This document shows, in pieces, positions 1 to 7,770 of a stretch of 42,464 nucleotides of DNA; the stretch's first letter is position 1; each line of letters starts with the position of its first letter. The stretch covers positions 1-42,464 of the forward strand of contig CAISDL010000004.1 of NCBI GenBank assembly GCA_903884065.1. Direction: 5' to 3'. The translations under genes and the position numbers were made by a program. This DNA is from an uncultured Actinomycetes bacterium (lineage in GTDB: Bacteria; Actinomycetota; Actinomycetes; Mycobacteriales; Mycobacteriaceae). The notes beneath the pieces are model-generated. The model saw only the letters and a program-made list of their open reading frames with translations, did not search any database and was not told where the DNA came from.

Positions 1-165
1 ACGTCCTCCCTCGCTACCGGCGGCAACGGCGGCAACGGCGGTGACGCCGGACCCTCCGGGACCGGCGGCACCGGAGGCACCCGCGGACTCGCGTCCGCCT
101 ACGGAACCAACTCCACCAGCACCAACGGCACCCCCGGCACCCCCGGCACCCCTACACCGTCCTGA
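1..165 (+). CDS. C-terminal end of a Gly/Asn/Thr-rich PGRS-like protein (5' truncated by window edge)
   Basis: Reading frame 1 is open from the first base to a TGA at 163-165 and encodes 54 residues rich in GGNGG and GGTGG triplets, ending in a Thr/Pro/Gly tail with NGTPGTPGTPTPS. Gly-Gly-Asn repetition of this kind is typical of the C-terminal part of mycobacterial PE_PGRS or PGRS-like surface proteins. The N-terminal PE domain, if there is one, lies outside the window, so the family cannot be confirmed. A perfect hairpin terminator follows 29 bases after the stop, which supports this being a genuine gene end. Confidence 0.6.
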   Translation, partial: TSSLATGGNGGNGGDAGPSGTGGTGGTRGLASAYGTNSTSTNGTPGTPGTPTPS

Positions 166-194
166 TCGCCACCGGCACCCACCGGTAAAAGACC

Positions 195-245
195 ACACAG
201 TCGGCCCCTCCCCCCACCCCCCTCCAAGGGAGGGGCCGACTGTGT
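195..245. terminator. Strong bidirectional intrinsic hairpin
   Basis: Bases 195-212 (acacagtcggcccctccc) are the exact reverse complement of 228-245, giving an 18-bp perfect stem around a 15-base C-rich loop. It lies between the end of the PGRS-like gene and the converging end of the small gene at 325-789, so it probably terminates both transcripts. The rest of 166-324 shows no further gene or repeat. Confidence 0.85.
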
Positions 246-324
246 TCACGTCAGACAGGCCGGCGGTCGCCTAGTGGGCGGCGGCAATCGAGAAGAGCGA
301 GTTCCAAGCCCCTGAAGTCTGCAG

Positions 325-789
325 TCAGCCGTCGCCGGGCGCCGGTGCGCTGGAGTACTCCTCCAAACACCCCTCTGCCACAGCGTGTTTGATGCTGTCG
401 CCCAGGCGGGGGCACGACGGGATACGGGCACTCTCGCCACCGGAGGCGCGAACCTCGGCGAAGTAGGCGCAGCGTGCCGCGGCGTCGCCGTTCCACTGCA
501 CCGCGGTGTAGGGGGCGCCCAGTTTCTTCACCTTCACCGAGGCATGGCAGAACCGGCAGTCGACCTCGGCGAGTCCGGCGGTGAGGTAACGCTCCCGATC
601 CCGTCGGGTGGCCTCGTGCACGGCCGCCGCGCGAACCGGGTCGTTGGCGAAATCAGGGGCCTTCGACCAGGTGGTGACGTCATCGTCGTCACCGGGACGG
701 TGTTCGTCGTCGTGTCCCCCGTACAGCAGCAACATCGACCGCGCGATCTGGTCGACGTCGGGGCCGGGCGCCGGCTCCTCGCCGGTCAC
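325..789 (-). CDS. Conserved hypothetical protein downstream of kshA (Rv3527-like)
   Basis: This 154-residue protein starts with GTG at 789. The start overlaps the kshA stop by four bases (GTGA), so the pair is probably translationally coupled in one KstR-controlled transcript. The protein is soluble and Arg/Asp-rich, with Cys/His spacing such as CRFCHASVKV near the middle and a late CPRL. These residues could bind a metal, but no family signature is certain. By position it corresponds to the small gene next to kshA in M. tuberculosis (Rv3527), whose function is unknown to me. The tight coupling suggests an accessory role in steroid ring degradation. Confidence 0.75.
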   Translation of the reverse strand: MTGEEPAPGPDVDQIARSMLLLYGGHDDEHRPGDDDDVTTWSKAPDFANDPVRAAAVHEATRRDRERYLTAGLAEVDCRFCHASVKVKKLGAPYTAVQWNGDAAARCAYFAEVRASGGESARIPSCPRLGDSIKHAVAEGCLEEYSSAPAPGDG

Positions 790-1922
790 GGCGTGCCGGC
801 CTTCTCTTCCTCCGCCTGCCTGCGCAGGTTCTCCTGCACCTCGACCTGCCACTTCTCGTTGGCCTTGGTGGTGTCCACCTCGAGTTCGAAACGATCGGTC
901 ATATCCGGCGTGATGTCGGCGACGTCGACGTAGAACTGCTGATACCAGCGGCGCATCTGGTAGACCGCGCCGTCCTCCTCGACCAGCAGCGGATTCTCGA
1001 TGCGGGTCTTGTGCTTCCAGATCTCCACATCCTGCAGGAATCCCTTGGTGACCCCGGTCGTCATCGCCTCGGCGAAGACATCGGAGACCGCCTCGTCGAG
1101 GCCCCTGGGCTTCTCCACGATCACGCCCCACATCAACATGAACGAGTCCTGCGTCACCGGATAATGGCAGTTGATCAGGATCGACTCGGCCTTGTACTTG
1201 CCGTAGGTGTTGTGCAGCCAGTTGATCATGAACGACGGACCGAAATAGCTTGCCTCGGAATCTAATTGGGACTCGCCGTAGGCCGTGCCCATGTCGTTGA
1301 TGTCGGGCCGGCCGACGTTGTGCAGGTACTGCGAGGCGACATGGCCCTCGAAGACGTTCTTGAAGTACGTCGGCAGACCGAAGTGGATGTAGTAGAAGTG
1401 CGCCATATCGGTGACGTTGTCGACGATCTCCCGGCAGTTCGAGCCCTCGATGAGCATCGAATTCCACCGCCAGTTGGTCCAGGCGTCGCTGTCATGCTCG
1501 GGGATCTCCGGGATGCGAACCTCCGGCTGGGGTGCATTGCCCTCGTGGTCGTGCCAGACGAACAGCAGTCCGCCGCGCACATCGGTCTGCCAGGAGCGGG
1601 TCTTGGCCAGCTTCGGTGTCCGCTTGGCGTACGGCACCAGCTTGCACCGGCCGTCGCCACCCCAGCGCCAGTCATGGAACGGGCAGGCCAACTCGTCGCC
1701 CTTGACGGCGCCCTGAGACAGGTCCCCACCCATATGCCGGCAGTAGGAGTCCAGGACGTGCAGTTCACCGGCGGAGTCGGCGAACACCGCCAGTTTGGTC
1801 CCGAAGGCGTGGACGGCATGCGGCTGCCCGTCGGTGAACTCGCTGACCGGTCCCAGGCAATGCCAACCCCGGGCGTACCGGCCGGGAAGCGTTCCGGTGT
1901 CGATCTCGCGAACGTCGGTCAT
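786..1922 (-). CDS. kshA: 3-ketosteroid 9-alpha-monooxygenase, oxygenase component KshA
   Basis: KshA is a Rieske non-heme iron oxygenase. With the reductase KshB it hydroxylates C9 of androsta-diene-dione-type steroids and triggers opening of ring B. The 378-residue protein has the Rieske ligands C61-x-H63 and C80-x2-H83 (CRHMGGD and CPFHDW). The mononuclear iron site is D172-x2-H175-x4-H180 (DMAHFYYIH), with a later acidic ligand near FLQDVEIW. Length and sequence closely match M. tuberculosis Rv3526 as I recall it. A GGAGG ribosome-binding site precedes the ATG at 1922, and a KstR operator lies 28-41 bases upstream. The reductase gene is not in this window. Confidence 0.97.
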   Translation of the reverse strand: MTDVREIDTGTLPGRYARGWHCLGPVSEFTDGQPHAVHAFGTKLAVFADSAGELHVLDSYCRHMGGDLSQGAVKGDELACPFHDWRWGGDGRCKLVPYAKRTPKLAKTRSWQTDVRGGLLFVWHDHEGNAPQPEVRIPEIPEHDSDAWTNWRWNSMLIEGSNCREIVDNVTDMAHFYYIHFGLPTYFKNVFEGHVASQYLHNVGRPDINDMGTAYGESQLDSEASYFGPSFMINWLHNTYGKYKAESILINCHYPVTQDSFMLMWGVIVEKPRGLDEAVSDVFAEAMTTGVTKGFLQDVEIWKHKTRIENPLLVEEDGAVYQMRRWYQQFYVDVADITPDMTDRFELEVDTTKANEKWQVEVQENLRRQAEEEKAGTP

Positions 1923-1949
1923 ATCGCGCCTCCACTGTTGGTCTCTAAT

Positions 1950-1963
1950 TAGAACACGTTACA
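1950..1963 (-). promoter_or_regulatory. KstR operator upstream of kshA
   Basis: The sequence TAGAACACGTTACA fits the KstR consensus TNNAACNNGTTNNA. KstR is the TetR-family repressor of sterol catabolism, released by CoA thioesters of sterol intermediates. The site lies in the kshA leader and also within 80 bases of the divergent gene at 2029, so it could influence both. Confidence 0.85.
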
Positions 1964-2016
1964 GTTTTGTGCTCCTCTCCCGCAACAACAGGCCTGCCGG
2001 ACGGCCGTTCCTGCTG

Positions 2017-2022
2017 TATATC
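2017..2022 (+). promoter_or_regulatory. Candidate -10 element for a leaderless transcript of the carbonic-anhydrase-like gene
   Basis: TATATC lies exactly six bases before the ATG at 2029 and follows a TG-rich stretch. This spacing would place the transcription start at or next to the start codon, as in leaderless mycobacterial mRNAs. No Shine-Dalgarno sequence is visible. The hexamer lacks the usual final T, so the call is tentative. Confidence 0.35.
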
Positions 2023-2028
2023 TGAGCG

Positions 2029-2565
2029 ATGCCGATCTACGAGTTCGAGGGCCGCGCGCCCAAGGTCGATCCCACCGCGTTCGTGGCCCCGACCGCCGTC
2101 CTCATCGGGGACGTCACCGTCGAGGCGGGGGCGTCGGTGTGGTTCAACACGGTGCTTCGGGGCGACTATGCGCCGGTGGTGATCCGCGAGGGCGCCAACG
2201 TTCAGGACGGTTCGGTGCTGCACGCGCCGCCCGGGATCCCGGTCGACATCGGACCCGGCGCCACCATCGCCCACATGTGCACCATCCACGGCGTGCACGT
2301 CGGCATGGAGGCGCTGATCGCCAATCACTGCACGATCCTCGACGGCGCGGTGATCGGCGCGCGCAGCCTCGTCGCCGCGCACGCGCTCGTCATCGGGGGG
2401 ACTCAGATCCCGCCCGACGTCCTCGTCACCGGCGCCCCCGCGAAGGTCAAGGGCCCCATCGCCGGAACCCGTGCCGAGGCGTGGGTGCAGGCCAATCCGC
2501 AGGCTTACCGCGACCTCGCGCAGCGCTATCTCAAAGGGCTCAAAGAGGTTCAGACCGGGGCGTGA
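2029..2565 (+). CDS. Gamma-class carbonic anhydrase / hexapeptide-repeat protein (Rv3525c-like)
   Basis: The 178-residue protein is built of left-handed beta-helix hexapeptide repeats (for example VLIGDVTVEAGASVWFNTV and IGPGATIAHMCTIHGVHVG). Three histidines, H65, H82 and H87, are spaced like the zinc ligands of gamma-carbonic anhydrases (VLH then IAHMCTIH). A short C-terminal helix follows the helix domain. Members of this family trimerise, but many homologues have no measured anhydrase activity. The gene is divergent from kshA and matches the neighbour Rv3525c in M. tuberculosis. Its role in sterol metabolism is unknown. Confidence 0.85.
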   Translation: MPIYEFEGRAPKVDPTAFVAPTAVLIGDVTVEAGASVWFNTVLRGDYAPVVIREGANVQDGSVLHAPPGIPVDIGPGATIAHMCTIHGVHVGMEALIANHCTILDGAVIGARSLVAAHALVIGGTQIPPDVLVTGAPAKVKGPIAGTRAEAWVQANPQAYRDLAQRYLKGLKEVQTGA

Positions 2566-3741
2566 TCATGCCGGCTTGTCGGCGCCGACCACCCACATCG
2601 AGAAGTACTGCGAGCCGCCGCCGTAGGCGTGGCCGAGTGCCTTTCGCGCCCCCGGCACCTGATGCTCGCCGGCCTGCCCCATGACCTGGATGGCAGCCTC
2701 GGCGAAGCGGATCATGCCCGATGCGCCGATCGGATTCGACGAGAGGACGCCGCCGGAGGGGTTGACCGGAATCCGCCCGCCGATGGCCGTCTCACCGGCC
2801 TCGGTGAGTTTCCAGCCCCCGCCCTCGGGGGCGAAACCCAGGTTCTCCAGCCACATCGGCTCGAACCACGAGAACGGCACGTAGATCTCCGCGATGTCGA
2901 TCTCGTCGATGGGACTGGTGATTCCGGCGTCCTTCCACAACGCCGCCGCGGCGTCACGGCCGGCCTGCGGGTTCACCTGGTCGCGTCCGGAGTAGGCCAG
3001 GGGTTCGGTGCGCAGGGCGGTGGCGTGGATCCAGGCCACCGGATGCCCGTCGGCGACCCGTGCGTCCGCGGTGGCTTCGTCGCCGATGACGATCGCGGCC
3101 GCGCCGTCCGACGACGGGCAGGTCTCGTCGAATCGGATTGGGTCCCAAAGCATCTGCGACGCCAGCACCTTCTCCAGGGTGATGTCTGGCTGGTGAAGAT
3201 GCGCCAGCGGGTTCCTGGAACCGTTGAGCCGGTCCTTGACCGCCACCATGGCGCCGATATGCGACGGCGCGCCGGAACGACGGATGTAGGCGCGGATATG
3301 CGGGGCGAAGTAGCCGCCGGCGCCGGCGCCGACCGGTTTGGTGAACGGCACCTGAATCGACAACGCCCACATGGCATTGGACTCCGACTGCTTCTCCCAG
3401 GCAACCGCCAGGACGCGTCGGTACTTGCCGGACTGCACCAGGCTTGCGGCCACGGCGGCGGTCGATCCGCCCACCGAACCGGCGGTGTGCACCCGGATGA
3501 GCGGCTTTCCGGTCGCGCCCATGGCGTCGGCCATGAACAGCTCGGGCATCATGACGCCCTCGAAGAAGTCCGGGGCCTTGCCGACGACGACGGCGTCGAT
3601 GTCGTGATGCGTCGAACCGCTGTCGGCGAGAGCCTTGTCGATCGCCTCGCGGACCAGGCCGTTCATGGACACGTCCGAGCGCTTGGCGACGTACTTGGTC
3701 TGCCCGGTTCCCAGCACGGCGGCCAGGTGCTTCTTAGCCAT
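2566..3741 (-). CDS. ltp3: Lipid-transfer protein / thiolase-like enzyme Ltp3
   Basis: This thiolase-superfamily protein (391 residues from the ATG at 3741) belongs to the SCP-x/Ltp group that acts on CoA thioesters of sterol side chains, often as aldolases rather than true thiolases. Visible features are a conserved N-terminal AVLGTGQTKY strand, the mid-region SSDGAAAIVIGDE, and the C-terminal VNPSGGVLSSNPIGASG loop followed by GHAYGGGSQYF. An in-frame GTG at 3750 was not chosen because GGAGGA directly abuts it, while the same ribosome-binding site sits nine bases before the ATG. It heads the 3' part of an operon with ltp4 and the DUF35 gene. It corresponds to Rv3523. Confidence 0.9.
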   Translation of the reverse strand: MAKKHLAAVLGTGQTKYVAKRSDVSMNGLVREAIDKALADSGSTHHDIDAVVVGKAPDFFEGVMMPELFMADAMGATGKPLIRVHTAGSVGGSTAAVAASLVQSGKYRRVLAVAWEKQSESNAMWALSIQVPFTKPVGAGAGGYFAPHIRAYIRRSGAPSHIGAMVAVKDRLNGSRNPLAHLHQPDITLEKVLASQMLWDPIRFDETCPSSDGAAAIVIGDEATADARVADGHPVAWIHATALRTEPLAYSGRDQVNPQAGRDAAAALWKDAGITSPIDEIDIAEIYVPFSWFEPMWLENLGFAPEGGGWKLTEAGETAIGGRIPVNPSGGVLSSNPIGASGMIRFAEAAIQVMGQAGEHQVPGARKALGHAYGGGSQYFSMWVVGADKPA

Positions 3742-3798
3742 CTGCGCCACTCCTCCGCATCGCTCGTGCCTCGCCCTGCATCGTCGTCGGCGCGCCCA

Positions 3799-4863
3799 TC
3801 AGGATCCCTTCCCTTCCAGCACGGCCACCAGATTCTGTTGCAGCACAGGGCCGCTCGTTGCGTGCGCGAGGACCCGCTGGGCCGATCCGTCGAAGATGCG
3901 CCGGGCGGCGAAGCCGATCCGCTCCAGTCCGGTGGAGAACATCGGGTTGGCGGCCAGTGCGCCGCCGGAGGGATTGATCCTCGTGGAGGAGCCCAGCCCG
4001 ATCGCCTCGGTGAGGATGAGGTGCTGATGGCTGAACGGGGCGTAGATCTCGGCGACGTCGATGGATCCGGTATCGCCTCCGGTCGCGGCCCTCGCCGACG
4101 CCGCGGTCGAGGGTGACGTGGTGAGGTCGCGTGCACCGATGGCCGGCGTCTCGATGCGGTGCTCGAAACCGGTTATCCACGCCGGTTTTTCCCGCATCTC
4201 ACGAGCACGGTCGTCGGCGGCGATGACGATCACCGACGCCCCGTCGGTGATCGGGGCGATGTCGTGGCGGCGCAACGGGTCGGCGAAGAACGGACGTTCC
4301 AGCAATTCGGCGATGCTCGATGCCGGGGTCACCGAGTCGGTACGGGCAGCGGCCGACATGCTGTCCAGGGCCACCTGGGCCATCTGCTCCTGCGTCCACT
4401 TCCCGGCGTCCAGTCCGAGACGGGCCTGCAGACCGGCCATCGATACCGCGTCGGGCACCAGTGGCGCGAGCGTGTACGGGTCGGTCTGCAATGCCAGCAC
4501 CCGGCGCAGTGTCCCGGCACTGGACTTGCCGAACCCGTACACCAGTGCGGTGTCCACCTGGCCGGTCAGCACCTTGATGTAGGCCTCGTAGAGCGCCCAC
4601 GCGGCGTCCATCTCGACGTGGCTCTCGTTGATCGGGGGCACCGCGCCGATCGAGTCGATCGCGGAGATGAACGAGAACGCCCGTCCGGCAAGGTAATCCG
4701 ACGACCCCGAGCACCAGAAGCCGATGTCTTTCTGGCTGATCCCCAGTTCGCCGTAGATCTCGGTGAAGCACGGCATGAGCATCTCCACGCCGTTGGTGGT
4801 GCCGTCGGTGCGGCGAACGTGCGGTGCGTGGGCGAAGCCGACGACCGCCACTTCTCTCGTCAT
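3799..4863 (-). CDS. ltp4: Lipid-transfer protein / thiolase-like enzyme Ltp4
   Basis: This 354-residue thiolase-superfamily protein starts at the ATG at 4863, preceded by GAGGAC. It has the N-terminal VAVVGFAHAPH strand, an ITDGASVIVIA segment and the INPSGGALAANPMFSTG loop typical of SCP2-thiolase-like sterol enzymes. It corresponds to Rv3522. In actinobacteria such proteins act with a DUF35 OB-fold partner in retro-aldol shortening of the side chain after beta-oxidation. The partner is encoded just upstream (4873-5880), nine bases away. The middle (DLTTSPSTAASARAATGGDTG) is a loop unusually rich in Ser, Thr and Ala. Confidence 0.9.
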   Translation of the reverse strand: MTREVAVVGFAHAPHVRRTDGTTNGVEMLMPCFTEIYGELGISQKDIGFWCSGSSDYLAGRAFSFISAIDSIGAVPPINESHVEMDAAWALYEAYIKVLTGQVDTALVYGFGKSSAGTLRRVLALQTDPYTLAPLVPDAVSMAGLQARLGLDAGKWTQEQMAQVALDSMSAAARTDSVTPASSIAELLERPFFADPLRRHDIAPITDGASVIVIAADDRAREMREKPAWITGFEHRIETPAIGARDLTTSPSTAASARAATGGDTGSIDVAEIYAPFSHQHLILTEAIGLGSSTRINPSGGALAANPMFSTGLERIGFAARRIFDGSAQRVLAHATSGPVLQQNLVAVLEGKGS

Positions 4864-4872
4864 CGATGTCCT

Positions 4873-5880
4873 CTAGAGGTGATGCTTGTAGGAGTCGTAC
4901 TCGGCATCCGGTTCGCCGGTGAGCCGGAAGTGTTCGATGTTGTCGATGCCCAGACCCCACTCCTCCCGCGGCTTCCAGACGGCCTGCACCCGCATGCCCA
5001 TCCGGACGTCGGCGGCGTCGATCTCGGTGACCAGGTGCAGGAACGGGATGTCGGCGCCGTCGAGCAGGATGTAAGCCGCGACGTAGGGCGGTTTGATCTT
5101 CTGACCGGCGAACGGGATGTTGATCACCGCGAACGTCGTGACGGTCCCGGTGTCGGGGAGTTCCACGAACTGATCGAGTTCCCTGCCGGTGGCCGGATCT
5201 GCCTCCCGCGGAGGGAAATACACCTTCCCGGTGTCGCCGCTGCGGGCGCCGAGCAGCATCCCCTGCTGCAGCGCGCGCAGGTAGATGCTCTCCGGCGCCG
5301 ACGCGGTGTGCTGGATGGAGATGCTCGTCGGTACCACCAGCAGGGTCACCGGATCGCGATCGTCGTCGTCATCGGGCACCTGCTCAACGGCCGCACCCGG
5401 CACGAAGTAGGCGATATCGGTGATCGCCCCGACCGGTTCGGCCACCCAGTGCGCGTGCACCCGGTCGCCGGTCGCGATGGCGTCGGCGGCGCCGCCGGTG
5501 TCGACGGCGTGCAGAAGCGCGGTGTCGGCGCCGTCGAGCTTGATCAGCGCCCAGGCGAACGGCCGATCCAGGGGCTGGCCCTCCAGCGGCTGCGCCTGCC
5601 AGGTCCACGACAGCACCGTCCCGACACTGGCGACCGGGACGACCTCGGTCAGCGGCGCGTAGGTCACCGGGTCGTACTCGACCACCGGTACATGGACCCG
5701 TCCATCGGAGCCGCGGACACCCACGATGCGCCTGTTGCGCAGCGCGGTGAAGAAGGCACTCATCGTCGATCCGACCGAACGGGTGTAGTCGAACGACAGT
5801 GTCAGCGGAGCTGAAAGTGGCGGTTCGTGCGAATCTAGTAGGGCTCGTACAGCAGTGGAGGTGCTCTGGCTGACGCTCAC
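4873..5880 (-). CDS. DUF35 OB-fold partner protein of Ltp3/Ltp4 (Rv3521-like)
   Basis: The protein carries two DUF35-type acyl-CoA-binding OB-fold stretches, for example GTVLSWTWQAQPLEG with FAWALIKLDGAD, and GTVTTFAVINIPFAGQ with VAAYILLDGAD. Tandem OB halves of this kind partner thiolase-like sterol aldolases. It is the first gene of an operon with ltp4 and ltp3 and matches Rv3521. The start is uncertain. A frame opening at 5916 runs through the KstR operator and is unlikely. GTG at 5880 lies ten bases after the operator and gives 335 residues. The next start, ATG at 5763, would cut into the conserved LTLSFDYTRSVG region. Confidence 0.8.
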   Translation of the reverse strand: MSVSQSTSTAVRALLDSHEPPLSAPLTLSFDYTRSVGSTMSAFFTALRNRRIVGVRGSDGRVHVPVVEYDPVTYAPLTEVVPVASVGTVLSWTWQAQPLEGQPLDRPFAWALIKLDGADTALLHAVDTGGAADAIATGDRVHAHWVAEPVGAITDIAYFVPGAAVEQVPDDDDDRDPVTLLVVPTSISIQHTASAPESIYLRALQQGMLLGARSGDTGKVYFPPREADPATGRELDQFVELPDTGTVTTFAVINIPFAGQKIKPPYVAAYILLDGADIPFLHLVTEIDAADVRMGMRVQAVWKPREEWGLGIDNIEHFRLTGEPDAEYDSYKHHL

Positions 5881-5889
5881 GACATCGAG

Positions 5890-5903
5890 TAGAACAGGTT
5901 CTA
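5890..5903. promoter_or_regulatory. KstR operator between divergent DUF35-ltp4-ltp3 and F420-enzyme genes
   Basis: TAGAACAGGTTCTA is the most symmetrical of the four operators here and matches TNNAACNNGTTNNA fully, with TAGAAC mirrored as GTTCTA. It sits in the only spacer between two divergent transcription units, so one site probably controls both. Confidence 0.9.
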
Positions 5904-5960
5904 AGAATCGTCGCAAGGATCGGCAGTTCTCCCCTGCAGGGGGAGGGAAGGTGGCACGGG

Positions 5961-6992
5961 ATGAAGCTCGGTCTGCAACTCGGATACTGGAGCGCCCAGC
6001 CGCCCAGCAACCATGCCGAACTGGTGGCCGCCGCCGAGGAGGCGGGTTTTGACACCGTATTCACCGCCGAGGCATGGGGTTCCGACGCGTTCACCCCGCT
6101 GGCGTGGTGGGGCCGCGAGACGACGCGGATGCGACTGGGTACCTCGGTGGTGCAACTGTCGGCACGCACGCCGACCGCGTGCGCGATGGCCTCGCTGACC
6201 CTTGACCACCTCTCCGGTGGCCGGCACATCCTCGGCCTCGGCGTCTCCGGCCCGCAGGTGGTGGAGGGCTGGTACGGGCAGCGGTTCCCCAAGCCGCTCG
6301 CGCGAACCCGGGAGTACATCGACATCGTCCGCCAGGTGTGGGCCCGGCAGGGGCCGGTCACCAGCGCCGGCCCGCACTACCCGCTGCCACTGACCGGTGA
6401 GGGCACCACCGGATTGGGCAAGGCGCTCAAGCCGATCGTGCACCCGTTGCGCGCGGACATCCCCATCATGCTCGGCGCCGAGGGGCCGAAGAACGTCGCA
6501 CTGGCCGCCGAGATCTGCGACGGCTGGCTGCCGATCTTCTACTCCCCGCGACTGGCCGACATGTACAACGAGTGGCTCGACGAGGGCTTCGCCCGTCCCG
6601 GTGCGCGACGCAGCCGCGCCGACTTCGAGATCTGCGCCACCGCCCAGGTCGTCGTCACCGACGATCGCGCCGCCACCTTCGAGATGATCAAGCCGTTCCT
6701 CGCGCTCTACATGGGTGGAATGGGCTCGGAGGACACCAACTTCCACGCCGAGGTCTACCGGCGGATGGGGTACTCCGAGGTGGTCGACGACGTCACCAGG
6801 CTCTTCCGCACCGGTCGCAAGGAGGAGGCCGCCACCGTCATCCCCGACGAACTCGTCGACGACGCCGCGATCGTCGGTGACATCGACTTCGTCCGCACGC
6901 AGATCGCGGTGTGGGAGGCCGCCGGGGTCACCATGATGGTCATCGGCGCGCGCAGCGCCGAGCAGATTCGGGAAGCCGCCGCCTTGCTATGA
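5961..6992 (+). CDS. LLM-class F420-dependent oxidoreductase (Rv3520c-like)
   Basis: This 343-residue protein has the luciferase-like (bacterial luciferase/F420 oxidoreductase) TIM-barrel pattern. An N-terminal LGLQLGYWS strand is followed by AEEAGFDTVFTAEAW, the TPTACAMASLTLDHLSGGR region, IMLGAEGPKNVALAAE, and a C-terminal GVTMMVIGARS. It matches Rv3520c, a KstR-regulon member described as coenzyme F420-dependent. A purine-rich GGAGGGAAGG lies upstream of the ATG. Its sterol substrate is not established. The gene ends two bases before the converging stop of the next gene. Confidence 0.87.
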   Translation: MKLGLQLGYWSAQPPSNHAELVAAAEEAGFDTVFTAEAWGSDAFTPLAWWGRETTRMRLGTSVVQLSARTPTACAMASLTLDHLSGGRHILGLGVSGPQVVEGWYGQRFPKPLARTREYIDIVRQVWARQGPVTSAGPHYPLPLTGEGTTGLGKALKPIVHPLRADIPIMLGAEGPKNVALAAEICDGWLPIFYSPRLADMYNEWLDEGFARPGARRSRADFEICATAQVVVTDDRAATFEMIKPFLALYMGGMGSEDTNFHAEVYRRMGYSEVVDDVTRLFRTGRKEEAATVIPDELVDDAAIVGDIDFVRTQIAVWEAAGVTMMVIGARSAEQIREAAALL

Positions 6993-6994
6993 GA

Positions 6995-7714
6995 TCAGCG
7001 CAGCACGTGCGGGTCGCCGAACGTCATCTCGACGTTTCCGACGGAGCCCGACGTAAAAGGCCGCTTCGGCAGTCCGAGCGAGGCGAGTTCCTTGGCGTAG
7101 GGATGCTCGCCCAGGCGAAGCCGCGCGCCGCCGGGCCGGACCCGGACACCGGAGGTCTTCATCTCCCACGGCACCTCGCGGGTGATGCCGTCGGCGCAGG
7201 AGTAGGTCTTGAGTATCTGCGGACGGCTGCGCAGCGAGGGAACCGGAATCCCGCGGCTGAAGTCGATGCCGGCGATCAGCGCGCCGCCCTCGCGAACCTC
7301 GAAGCTGAACGGGTTCGCGTCGTGAACGGTGAAGTCCGCCATGATTTTTGGGAAGCCCCAGATGGTGCGCCCGGCTTCCAGGGTGAAGGACTGGTCGACC
7401 GGAAGGTGGTGGATGAACGCCGCCGCGTTCTTCAGAGCCTTGAGTCCGCTGGCCGTCTCGCCGGGCTGGTTGACCATCACGCAGGTGCCGAACTCGTTGT
7501 AGCGGCCGAGGTCGCCGTCGAGGTAGCGCGCGAGCATCAGGGTGACGACGGCGCGCCCCGGACGGAATTGGCAGACTTTCAACCCGCTGTAGTCGATGAG
7601 GCGCTGGGTGTCGGCGGCGGGTACGGAGAACATCGCGGTGTGCACGTCGGCTTTGCGAACCCGTACCGGCATGGTCAGCACGGTGCCGGCGATGGTGTGC
7701 TGGACGGCGGGCAT
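6995..7714 (-). CDS. Acetoacetate decarboxylase family protein (Rv3519-like)
   Basis: The 239-residue protein starts at the ATG at 7714 (MPAVQHTIAG). It shows the acetoacetate-decarboxylase fold pattern with YNEFGTCVMVN and the core AGRTIWGFPKIMADF. The lysine in GFPK lies where the Schiff-base lysine region of the family occurs. Many members are not decarboxylases but related hydratases or aldolases. It corresponds to Rv3519. It is divergent from cyp142 with a 56-base spacer in which I see no KstR-like motif, so its control is unclear. Confidence 0.82.
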   Translation of the reverse strand: MPAVQHTIAGTVLTMPVRVRKADVHTAMFSVPAADTQRLIDYSGLKVCQFRPGRAVVTLMLARYLDGDLGRYNEFGTCVMVNQPGETASGLKALKNAAAFIHHLPVDQSFTLEAGRTIWGFPKIMADFTVHDANPFSFEVREGGALIAGIDFSRGIPVPSLRSRPQILKTYSCADGITREVPWEMKTSGVRVRPGGARLRLGEHPYAKELASLGLPKRPFTSGSVGNVEMTFGDPHVLR

Positions 7715-7770
7715 AGGGCCACTGTAGTGCGCGCCTCGAAGGCAGTGAAAGAACAACAGGAGGTCGGCTG

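Noticed and set aside
3742..3750. GTG 3750 as ltp3 start.
   Set aside because: The GGAGGA ribosome-binding site touches this codon; it is correctly spaced for the ATG at 3741.
2629..5814. Two very long plus-strand open frames (495 and 551 codons) opposite ltp3, ltp4 and the DUF35 gene.
   Set aside because: They are third-position GC shadows of strongly conserved genes on the other strand; their translations are low-complexity Arg/Gly/Val/His mixes with no motif.
5881..5916. Start of the DUF35 gene at 5916.
   Set aside because: Translation would include the KstR operator, which should lie in the promoter or leader.
7715..7770. KstR operator between the acetoacetate-decarboxylase-like gene and cyp142.
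   Set aside because: No AACNNGTT core occurs in this spacer.
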